Shown here: positions 23,795 to 31,261 of the stretch, in pieces
Numbering within the stretch: position 1 is the stretch's first letter
How the letters are laid out: each line of letters starts with the position of its first letter
Assembly (NCBI GenBank): GCA_937873265.1
Contig: CALMVL010000247.1
Location: 1,332-40,304 of the forward strand
From: an uncultured Granulicella sp.
Lineage (GTDB): Bacteria > Acidobacteriota > Terriglobia > Terriglobales > Acidobacteriaceae
Direction of reading: 5' to 3'
Length of the DNA stretch: 38,973 bases
Notes under the pieces: generated by a model
The model's input: the letters and a program-made list of their open reading frames with translations, nothing else
Told to the model about the DNA's origin: nothing
Database searches by the model: none
Made by a program: the position numbers and the translations under genes

Positions 23795-25777
23795 TCACGG
23801 CTGATTGGTCAGAACCGTCTTTCCGCCTTCGCTCGCAAGGGCAGAAACACGACCGAAGTGGGCGAGATCTGCCCGGCGCTGGACGGCGTGATACGTGAGC
23901 AGAAACACCCGGCGGGGAGACGACCAGAGCTGGCGAAGGCTGCCATCCGTCTCGAAGACGGGTGGCGCGTCCGGCCAGAAAGATCCAAACCAAGGGCCGT
24001 TCACGCGGCCGTTCACAAGGCGAACAGGCTCTTGCGTATAAAAAAGCAAGCTTGAGCCGGCCGTGAGCTCTCCGTCGATCAGGATCACGTCGCCAGTTCT
24101 GGGAGTGTTCTGCTGCGTCCGAACGATGGAGGCGGCGAGTTCTTTCGAGCCGAGAATCGGATAAAACCGGGTTAGACCTTGGTGCATGCAAAGGAGGAGG
24201 ATGGTCGCGCCGACGGCGACGGTGGCGTTGGCCGGTGCGGTCCGGGCGCGGCGACGGAACACGTAGGCGGCCGGACCAAGCGTGAGCATGCCAAGCCCCA
24301 GCGCGCACAGCGGACCGCGAAAGAGACCCATGGCTGGCCCGGTGAGGTCAAACAAATGCCCGAGTGAGAGATTGTAGGCGTCGGGGTGCTGCGCGAGCAG
24401 GGAAGCGAGCGAGGCGCCCCGCGGAGGCGTAGGAGCGAAAACAGCGAACGCGAAGCCGACAAGCGCCGCAAGCGTCGCGAAAGGAACAAGGAGATACAGA
24501 CTCCAGCGAAGGATGCTTTGCTGAGCTGCGGTATCCGTCCGCGAGTTGGCGTCACGCGCATCCGCGCCGTCAAGGAGAGCTGCGCGGTCCGCTCGGGCCA
24601 AGGCTGCTCCGATCATGAAGGCGAGCGCCGGAAGGGCGGGAAGGGAGTAATACTCCTGACGCGCGGAGAGCGTAAAAAAGCCGAGCACAAGTGTCGCCCA
24701 GAGCAGCGGGGTGAGAGAGGTCTCGGTGCAAGGCGCGCTCAGGGGAACGCGGGACAAAAAACAGGGGCGAATGCCCCGCAAGCTCTGTCGAAGGCCGGCC
24801 GGAAGAAAGGTGATCCAGGGAAAAAGCCACAAAAGGGCGAGCAGCCAGAAGAGGGGAACAGGCACCTGGCCGTAGTCATGCGGGACGCGGCGCGAAAGGA
24901 ACCGCGCGATGTGCTCGTTGTACAGGTAGAACCAGGCCCAGCCGGCGTGCGCGGGAAGCCCAAGCCTGGCAGGAAGCGGAACGGCGGGGTTGCGCATCGC
25001 GGCGAGAAGGTGCCACGGTGCCGCGATCCCGAGGAACACAGCAGTCGAGAGCAGAGGAAACAGACGCGGGAGCAGACGGAGTTGCCGCGTGAGGACGAGG
25101 TAAAGCAGAGCGAAGCCGAGCACAAGAACGAAGCCGACCAGCCCTTTGGTGAGCACATTCGCGGCGAGAACGGCAGCAAAGGCCAGCATCGGAAGCAGGG
25201 CGGACCTCCGTCCGCGGGAAGCTGCCCAACCGACTGCGATCAGAAAGAAATGAACGCCAAGCGTCGTCCACAGCGTGAGGGCAATGTCGGGGATGAAGAA
25301 GCGGGTATAGAGGTACGGGCCCAGCGACGTACCGAGGGCAACAGCAGCGTAGAGGGCGGCCCGGTCGGGATTTCGAGCCGGAGATACGGCGGCAAGGAGC
25401 CGCAGGCCAAGCGCATAGGTAGCCAGCAGCAGAGCCAGCGTGAGCAGCGCAAGCGGGAGGCGCCCCGCCCAGTCGTGAACACCGAAGACGCGCATGCTGG
25501 CAGCGGCAAGCCAGTAAAGCAGCGGCGGCTTGTCGAAGAAACGTATGCCGTCGATGTACGGCGTGACGAAGTCGTGACGGACGAGCATCTCACGGGCAAT
25601 CTCCAGGTACACCGAGTCGACATCGTCGAGCAGGCCGGGCGAGAACAGGCCGCCGACGTGCAGGATCAGCCAGACGAGAACGATCAGCCCGATGGATCGA
25701 GGCGACCAGCGACGATCCTTTGCTGGTGTAGCCGCCTGAGACGGAGTTGGCGAATCGATCAGAGCGGGTCGGATCAT
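23795..25777 (-). CDS. ArnT-like GT-C glycosyltransferase (first of pair)
   Basis: A 660-residue inner-membrane protein of the PMT/ArnT-like (GT39/GT83) group, with about 12 helices and a C-terminal periplasmic domain. The first periplasmic loop carries FSPGLLDDVDSVYLEIAREMLVRHDFVTPYIDGIRFFDKPPLLYWL. The adjacent acidic residues (DDVDS), the DKPPLLYW segment and the later EYY motif after SARQ are typical of these polyprenyl-phosphate-sugar-dependent enzymes. In E. coli the family adds 4-amino-arabinose to lipid A. Acceptor and donor are unknown here. It is 47 bases downstream of a homologous gene on the same strand, so the two probably share an operon. Confidence 0.85.
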   Translation of the reverse strand: MIRPALIDSPTPSQAATPAKDRRWSPRSIGLIVLVWLILHVGGLFSPGLLDDVDSVYLEIAREMLVRHDFVTPYIDGIRFFDKPPLLYWLAAASMRVFGVHDWAGRLPLALLTLALLLATYALGLRLLAAVSPARNPDRAALYAAVALGTSLGPYLYTRFFIPDIALTLWTTLGVHFFLIAVGWAASRGRRSALLPMLAFAAVLAANVLTKGLVGFVLVLGFALLYLVLTRQLRLLPRLFPLLSTAVFLGIAAPWHLLAAMRNPAVPLPARLGLPAHAGWAWFYLYNEHIARFLSRRVPHDYGQVPVPLFWLLALLWLFPWITFLPAGLRQSLRGIRPCFLSRVPLSAPCTETSLTPLLWATLVLGFFTLSARQEYYSLPALPALAFMIGAALARADRAALLDGADARDANSRTDTAAQQSILRWSLYLLVPFATLAALVGFAFAVFAPTPPRGASLASLLAQHPDAYNLSLGHLFDLTGPAMGLFRGPLCALGLGMLTLGPAAYVFRRRARTAPANATVAVGATILLLCMHQGLTRFYPILGSKELAASIVRTQQNTPRTGDVILIDGELTAGSSLLFYTQEPVRLVNGRVNGPWFGSFWPDAPPVFETDGSLRQLWSSPRRVFLLTYHAVQRRADLAHFGRVSALASEGGKTVLTNQP

Positions 25778-25824
25778 CCAGGCACGTTTCTCGTTTTCAT
25801 GGAGTTGGCCGACCCCTCTGCCCG

Positions 25825-27912
25825 TCAGGGCTGGTGTGGCGCATCGACGGTACCCCGTCCGGAATCGTTCCCGGATGTGCTTCGCAGTGGGCGGTCAGTT
25901 AGCAGCAGCTTCCCGGAGACCTCGTCGAGCGAAACGGAGGTGCGGCCTGCGAGCAGGTGCTCTACTTCAGTGCGCTTCTCAAGCGGAACGAAGAGAATTT
26001 TGCGCTCGCCCCTGCCCCAGATGCGGAGCAGGTCGGCGGAGGTCAGAAAGACCGGCGGAACGTCTGGAAAAGTGGAGCCGAAGAGCATGGACGAGGACTG
26101 GCCGTTAACGAGCGGCACGATGCGCCCCAGATAGAACGGAATAGAGGAGCCGTAGGCCTGGTCGCCGTAGAGCAGAACCTGGTCGCCGGGCGAGACGGCT
26201 CGGCTCTGTTCCAGAGTCTGAATGCGGGCGGCGAGCGACTGGCTCGACAGCATGGGGCCGAAGCGGACAAGGGCAATGTGCGCGGCAAACAGGAACCCCA
26301 CCGAGGTGAGCGCGACCGCGACGGTGGAGGCGAAATGTCGGCGCTGCTGTCGCAGCAGCCACGCGATCGCGGGGCCAATCGCGAAAACCAGCATCGCGAG
26401 ACTGGCTGGCAGGCGCAGCGCCGCGAATGACGGCCCGGTTAGATCGAAAAAGTGTGACATCGACAGGGTGTAGTCGCCCACGCTCCGATGCGCGAGCAGA
26501 TCGCCGATGTCGGTCACGAATGGCAGGTGGCGCGACTGCCACAGGCCAGAAGCAAGCGCAAGCGCGACAACCGCTCCCGCAACCGTGAGCGTGGCATGGG
26601 CGACCGTCACCCACAGCCGCGCGGTGTGGTCGGTGGCAAAGTGCTGTTCGGCCCGCACAAGTGCCGCGGAGGTGAGCAGCAGCAGCGGAAGGTACGCGGG
26701 AAAGGTGTAGTACTCCTGGTTCGTCGAAAGCGAAAAAAAGACGAGCACCAGGGCGGCATAGATGGCCAGCAGCAGGGTGGTCCGGGAAGCCAGGTCGCGC
26801 ATCTTCGGCGAATTCCTCCGTCCCCGCTCCCCCGGCAACGAGGCAGTGGTCCGAGGTGTCCCGCGGCTGCGCCAGAAGCGCACCCCGGCGAGGATGGGCA
26901 GCGGCACAAGCAGGCTCCAGGGGAAAAGCCAGACGAGGTGAAGCGACCAGTAGAGATACCAGGGAAGCTTGTTATAGTCGACCGGCTGGCGTTTGCCGAG
27001 GAAGCGCAGCACGTGCTCGTTGACGAAGTAGAACCAGAAAAAGCCGTGGCCGTTGGCAGCTCCGGTATTACGCAGGCCCGCCAGAATGTGCCACGGCGCC
27101 GCAATCGCGAGAAGCAAAGGGATGCCGGTGAACGGACGCAGCGCCCGCCACGCCCGCCACTCGCCTGTTACCGCGAAAAACAGCGTCGCCGCCCCGAGGA
27201 AGAACACAAGGGCCACCAGGCCTTTGGTGAGTACAGCCAGTGCCACGGCGGTCCACATTAGGTAGGGGTGCAGGTAGCGATGGCGGCGGAAAAAGGTGGG
27301 CGCGTCGGGGTCGGCGGCCTGCGTGCCGGGCAGAGGTGGAAGGTCCGGATCGCCCGGGATTGATCGCAGCAGGCAGTAAAGTGCGACCGAAAGAAACAGC
27401 GACAGCAGCACTTCGGGAATAAACACCCGTGTGAACAAAAAAACGCCCGTCGAAGTGAGCACGCTGAGCCCGGCGTAGATGGCCGTGCGTTGGCCAAAGG
27501 CGCTGAGCCCCCAGCGGTAGCCGAGCAGCGCCAGAACCAGCACGGCGACCGCCTGCGGCAGGTGCGTGGCAAAGGTGTTATAGCCAAAGATGCGAAACGA
27601 GATAGCGACAAGCCAGTAGGGCAGGGGTGCCTTTTCGAGGTAGCGGACACCATTTACTTTGAGGGTCACCCAGTCCCCGGAGAGCGCCATGTGGCGCGCA
27701 GCGTTGGCGTGGGTGGCGTCGGCGTCGTCGAGCAGCGAAGGCGCAAACAGCGAGCAAAAGAAGACGATCGCCCAGATGGTGAGAAGCAGCGGCATCGCGG
27801 CCGCGTGACGCTGGCCTGACCGTGCGCCAGATCGACTCCCCGAGTGGGGCCGGACTGGTTCGGCAACGCTTTGCGGGAAGGTTGTATGCATCAACACTGT
27901 CGGGTTCGTCAC
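25825..27912 (-). CDS. ArnT-like GT-C glycosyltransferase (second of pair)
   Basis: A 695-residue paralogue of the neighbouring GT-C gene. It shows the same family landmarks: FAPSLLDDADATHANAARHMALSGDWVTLKVNGVRYLEKAPLPYWL, the DDADA acidic pair, and a SLSTNQEYYTFPAYLPLL segment like the SARQEYYS of its partner. About 12 helices and a periplasmic C-terminal domain (VLLYGDQAYGSSIPFYLG) are visible. KAPLPYW replaces KPPLLYW, so the two may differ in substrate. A GTG is used as start; ATG at 27891 is an alternative, and neither has a Shine-Dalgarno. It is divergent from ppx and is the first gene of the pair. Confidence 0.85.
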   Translation of the reverse strand: MTNPTVLMHTTFPQSVAEPVRPHSGSRSGARSGQRHAAAMPLLLTIWAIVFFCSLFAPSLLDDADATHANAARHMALSGDWVTLKVNGVRYLEKAPLPYWLVAISFRIFGYNTFATHLPQAVAVLVLALLGYRWGLSAFGQRTAIYAGLSVLTSTGVFLFTRVFIPEVLLSLFLSVALYCLLRSIPGDPDLPPLPGTQAADPDAPTFFRRHRYLHPYLMWTAVALAVLTKGLVALVFFLGAATLFFAVTGEWRAWRALRPFTGIPLLLAIAAPWHILAGLRNTGAANGHGFFWFYFVNEHVLRFLGKRQPVDYNKLPWYLYWSLHLVWLFPWSLLVPLPILAGVRFWRSRGTPRTTASLPGERGRRNSPKMRDLASRTTLLLAIYAALVLVFFSLSTNQEYYTFPAYLPLLLLTSAALVRAEQHFATDHTARLWVTVAHATLTVAGAVVALALASGLWQSRHLPFVTDIGDLLAHRSVGDYTLSMSHFFDLTGPSFAALRLPASLAMLVFAIGPAIAWLLRQQRRHFASTVAVALTSVGFLFAAHIALVRFGPMLSSQSLAARIQTLEQSRAVSPGDQVLLYGDQAYGSSIPFYLGRIVPLVNGQSSSMLFGSTFPDVPPVFLTSADLLRIWGRGERKILFVPLEKRTEVEHLLAGRTSVSLDEVSGKLLLTDRPLRSTSGNDSGRGTVDAPHQP

Positions 27913-28007
27913 AAAAGCGATGGAGCAGGGCGTAACTCATTAGAGAATACCGTGGGCGTCCGATCCAGGTGTCGAGAGTTCCCTGACAGATCGTCACAAA
28001 CGCGATG
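27907..28007. repeat. 16-bp direct repeat in a divergent promoter
   Basis: CGTCACAAAAGCGATG (27907-27922) recurs as CGTCACAAACGCGATG (27992-28007), with 15 of 16 bases the same and 85 bases apart. The first copy overlaps the GTG start region of the GT-C gene and the second lies 51 bases before ppx. They may be regulator-binding sites serving both genes. Confidence 0.5.
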
Positions 28008-28057
28008 TATGGTTGGTGTGTCGAGACGATTCTTAACTGTGAGGTTGCCGAGGAGCG

Positions 28058-29617
28058 ATGCCGATATTTGCCGCCGTGGACTTGGGATCGAACTCCTGTC
28101 GCCTCAAAATCGCGTCGTTCACCGGGAACCGCCTGAAAACGCTGCACGAAGATCGCGAGGTCAACCGCCTGGGCGAGAGCGTCTTTCAGACTGGCGTCAT
28201 CTCGCCCGAGGCGATGGAGGTTACGCTGCGTGCTCTGAAGCGATTCCAAAAGGCCACCCAGCTCCATGCGGTGGATCGCGTGCGCATCGTCGCCACCAGC
28301 GCCATGCGCGACGCACGCAATGCGCCGGCGTTTATCGAGTGGGTAAAGGCGGACACGGGATGGACCATCGAGGTCATCTCCGGGCTCGAAGAGGGCCGGC
28401 TCATCCACCTCGGCGTGGTGACGTATGAGCCCGGCGCCACCGGGCGCTGCCTGCTGATCGACCTCGGCGGCGGCAGCTGCGAGGTGACGATCTCGGACAG
28501 CAGCAATATCAAAAGCATGGTCAGCATGCCGCTCGGCGCGGTGCGGCTGCAGCAATTTCTGCAGCAGGATCCGCCGGCGAAGGAGGACATTGCCCGGCTG
28601 AAGCAGTACGTCGAGCGCGAGCTGGCGATCGGCGAAACGAAGCTTGCCGGTGCCTCGCGGGTGGGACTCGTCATTGCGACCTCCGGGACGGCCGGAGCTC
28701 TCGCCGAGGCTAGTCTGGCAACCAAGCAGAACCTGCCGGTGAAGAAGACACCGGGCAAAAAATTCGTGCGCCTGCGCGTGATCGAGGCGGCGACCTCCGA
28801 TGTCCGCGCGCTCGCCGACAAGCTGGTGAAGATGACGAACGCCCAGCGCGAGGCGGTGCCGGGCATCGGCCCGAAGCGGTCGGAGATCATCATCGGTGGT
28901 GCGATGGTCTATGCCAGCCTGCTCGAGCGCTTCGGGCTCAAGGGCTTTCGCTACTCCGAGCTGGGGCTGCGCGACGGCATGCTGGCGCAAATGCGCGCGG
29001 AAATGCAACATCGCGGCGCGGTGCACCAGAAGATCGAGAACGAGCGGTGGGCCGGCGTGCTGGAGGTGTGCCGCAGGTACGGCATCGAGCAGCGCAGAAT
29101 GGAGCCGGTGCGCCAGCACGCGGGCGAGCTCTTCGACGCCCTGCATCCGCTCCACAATTTACCTGAGGACTACCGGCTCTGGCTCGAGTCCGCGGCCATG
29201 ATGCAGGACGTCGGCAAATTCGTGAACCATCAAGGCCGCCACCGGCACACGCAGTACATCATCGCCAACTCCGAAATCTTCGGCTTCAGCCCGGAGCAGC
29301 GCGGCATCGTCAGCGCCATCGCCCGGTACCTCGGAAAAACCCAGCCGGACGCCGCCGACCGTCCCATGCGCGTGCTCCCGCTGGAAGAGCACATGCGTGT
29401 GAAGCAGGCCGTGGTCCTGCTGCGGCTCGCGGTGGCGCTCAACCAGGACCGCGCGACGGCAGCGCTCAGGCTTAACACGCTCGTGTATCCAAAGCGTGTG
29501 GTCCTGGAGCTGCGCGGCGGCCGCTCCGGTGCGGAGCTGGAAGCGTGGGCTCTCCGTCGCGAGGCGCCCTACTTTCGCGAGATCTTTCGCCGCGAGCTCT
29601 TCGTCGAGGTGGCGTAA
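28058..29617 (+). CDS. ppx: Exopolyphosphatase / guanosine pentaphosphate phosphohydrolase (Ppx/GppA)
   Basis: A 519-residue cytoplasmic enzyme that releases phosphate from polyphosphate and/or pppGpp. The ASKHA fold shows FAAVDLGSNSCRLKIA near the start (phosphate loop), then VEVISGLEEGRLIHLGV and LLIDLGGGSCEVTI (second phosphate loop). GIGPKRSEIIIGG marks the end of the Ppx domain. The C-terminal part (from about residue 330) is HD-like, with MMQDVGKFVNHQGRHRHTQYII and a second RLAVALNQDR motif, as in the two-domain Ppx/GppA family. AGGAG six bases ahead of ATG sets the start. It ends inside a convergent overlap with sixA. Confidence 0.95.
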   Translation: MPIFAAVDLGSNSCRLKIASFTGNRLKTLHEDREVNRLGESVFQTGVISPEAMEVTLRALKRFQKATQLHAVDRVRIVATSAMRDARNAPAFIEWVKADTGWTIEVISGLEEGRLIHLGVVTYEPGATGRCLLIDLGGGSCEVTISDSSNIKSMVSMPLGAVRLQQFLQQDPPAKEDIARLKQYVERELAIGETKLAGASRVGLVIATSGTAGALAEASLATKQNLPVKKTPGKKFVRLRVIEAATSDVRALADKLVKMTNAQREAVPGIGPKRSEIIIGGAMVYASLLERFGLKGFRYSELGLRDGMLAQMRAEMQHRGAVHQKIENERWAGVLEVCRRYGIEQRRMEPVRQHAGELFDALHPLHNLPEDYRLWLESAAMMQDVGKFVNHQGRHRHTQYIIANSEIFGFSPEQRGIVSAIARYLGKTQPDAADRPMRVLPLEEHMRVKQAVVLLRLAVALNQDRATAALRLNTLVYPKRVVLELRGGRSGAELEAWALRREAPYFREIFRRELFVEVA

Positions 29618-30105
29618 AGCGCCCGGACGGTCCGCGGATCGAGCAGCCATTGCAGCACCGCGTTGCCACGGTCGGAGTTGACGCGGGCGATCGACCCTTT
29701 GCGCAGACGAACGTGCGCCGAAGCCTGATCCACCGCCGGAACGATCAGCGTTCCGAGAAAGCTCGTCAGGTTGGGGTTGTGGCCCACAACCAGCAGGTTT
29801 TCACTGCCCTCACACTCGTGCAGGAGCTTCTGAAAATCAGAAAAGGTTGATGCGGGGGCAAGCGCATTGGAAAGCAGAATCTGCCCGTCATACGCGGTCT
29901 CGGTCCCGATCAGCGAAGCAGTTTGCAGCGATCGCTTCAGCGGGCTCGAGACGATCCGATCGAACTGGACATTCAGCGCCCCGAGCACCTGCGCAAGCTG
30001 CAGGCAATGCTGCTTGCCTTCCTTGTCCAGCGGACGCTTCACGTCCAGCAGCGGGTTAATTCGGCGCGTTCCGGCGCTCGCATGGCGAAGCAGATAAAGA
30101 TTCAT
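29569..30105 (-). CDS. sixA: SixA-like phosphohistidine phosphatase
   Basis: A 178-residue histidine phosphatase of the phosphoglycerate-mutase superfamily. The start MNLYLLRHASAG carries the RHG-type catalytic His (RHA, as in SixA). RIVSSPLKRSLQTA gives the second Arg, and VVGHNPNLT the second catalytic His. SixA removes phosphate from the His of HPt or PTS (NPr) proteins. The ATG at 30105 is used; AGGACG lies directly upstream, and the longer frame to 30288 has no support. The last 16 codons plus stop overlap the 3' end of ppx on the other strand by 49 bases. The C-terminal basic tail (TKSSRRKISRK) is the overlapped part. Confidence 0.92.
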   Translation of the reverse strand: MNLYLLRHASAGTRRINPLLDVKRPLDKEGKQHCLQLAQVLGALNVQFDRIVSSPLKRSLQTASLIGTETAYDGQILLSNALAPASTFSDFQKLLHECEGSENLLVVGHNPNLTSFLGTLIVPAVDQASAHVRLRKGSIARVNSDRGNAVLQWLLDPRTVRALYATSTKSSRRKISRK

Positions 30106-30139
30106 CGTCCTGTAAGGATTGTAGCTGGCGCAGCAGCCT

Positions 30140-31198
30140 CTACAGTGAGTCCTCTCGCGGGGCCGGGTCGGCCATCCCCGGTGCCGCGCTGGGTGCAACC
30201 TCCACCGCCTCAGGGACCGCCGGTGGCGCAGCCACTCCCGTTGACCGCGGTACGTACGCCGAGCGAGCCGGAGACGCCGGCGACGCAAGCGGCTGATTTC
30301 GCGCCAGCACCGTCTCCGCGCCGCGCTGCCAGAAGCGTGTGAAGATCATCACGAGCATGCCCATCTGGAAGACCACGAAGGCAGGCCAGACGCGCGGCTG
30401 GGCGAGGCTGTCAACCGTGAACCGCGTCGCAATCGCCATGGCGAGCGCGCCTAAAATCGACAGCAGCAGAAAACTCAGCCAGGCGGAGCCGAGAAAGCGC
30501 GTCATGGTGCGCCACGCCGGCCTGAGCGTGAGCCGCACACGGCGGTCGGACCTGCCGCCGGGGAGCACATGCAGACCGAGCTGGACGGTGTACACCTCCA
30601 CCAGGTCGAAGTAAAGACGCACGAGCGACGCGGCCAGGAACAGGATCACGTAGCCGATGCAGTCGAGCACAAAGGCGGGCCTGCCGACGATGTGGTCGTC
30701 AATGCGGGCAGCAACGTAGCCATTGAGAGCCGACATTGGTCCGAGCAGAACACCACCGACGATGAGCGTGAGCAGCGTGATGCGGACAAACCGCCAGAAA
30801 TGCGCGACACCCTGCGCAAACAGCGTGGAAAGCCGGGCCGGCGCCGGTGCGGCATAGCAGAACAGTGTCCCGGGGACGAGCAGAAAGTAGACCACGGCGA
30901 ACACAAGCGCGCCGCCGAAAAAGGGTGGGTTCCCGCCCGGAACGTGTTCGGAAAGTCGAAGATAGCCGCTTCCAAGCGTACCGATGTCGAACGCTGAGGT
31001 AAGTGACTGCGCGGCAAGCGAGTGCGACAGCAACGCGTCCCACTGGCCGAAAAATCGCGCCGAAAAGAGCAGACCGGCAACGAGCGAGAACAAATAGGTC
31101 CACAGCACGGCCGGGACAGCGGCGAGGGTAAGGGCGAGACCGCCCGAAAGCAGGTTGCGCTGCCGGATCGTCGCGAAAGGGGCGGTGCTGGTGGCCAT
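30140..31198 (-). CDS. Polytopic membrane protein of unknown function
   Basis: A 352-residue inner-membrane protein with about six hydrophobic segments (including LAAVPAVLWTYLFSLVAGLLF, ALVFAVVYFLLVPGTLF, LLTLIVGGVLLGPMSAL, YVILFLAASLVRLYF and LGALAMAIATRF). A Pro/Ala/Val-rich soluble tail of about 60 residues (from about residue 290) follows. The pattern resembles the glycerophosphoryl-diester-phosphodiesterase-membrane-domain or DUF4013-like helices, but I cannot assign it. The ATG is chosen over a TTG at 31222, since GAGGA sits about 11 bases upstream. It is adjacent to sixA (34 bases) on the same strand and may be cotranscribed. Confidence 0.7.
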   Translation of the reverse strand: MATSTAPFATIRQRNLLSGGLALTLAAVPAVLWTYLFSLVAGLLFSARFFGQWDALLSHSLAAQSLTSAFDIGTLGSGYLRLSEHVPGGNPPFFGGALVFAVVYFLLVPGTLFCYAAPAPARLSTLFAQGVAHFWRFVRITLLTLIVGGVLLGPMSALNGYVAARIDDHIVGRPAFVLDCIGYVILFLAASLVRLYFDLVEVYTVQLGLHVLPGGRSDRRVRLTLRPAWRTMTRFLGSAWLSFLLLSILGALAMAIATRFTVDSLAQPRVWPAFVVFQMGMLVMIFTRFWQRGAETVLARNQPLASPASPARSAYVPRSTGVAAPPAVPEAVEVAPSAAPGMADPAPREDSL

Positions 31199-31261
31199 CA
31201 AAGGTGCGTCCTCACGATTCAATCAGATAAGGCCCGGAAACAAGATAGGAAAAGCGCCCGA

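Noticed and set aside
24386-26134. 582-codon plus-strand frame opposite the GT-C genes
   Set aside because: Rich in Arg, Lys, Glu and Gly with no hydrophobic or domain pattern. It lies opposite two genes that have strong family motifs.
27578-29155. 525-codon minus-strand frame opposite ppx
   Set aside because: Antisense shadow of ppx, crossing the divergent promoter and the GT-C start.
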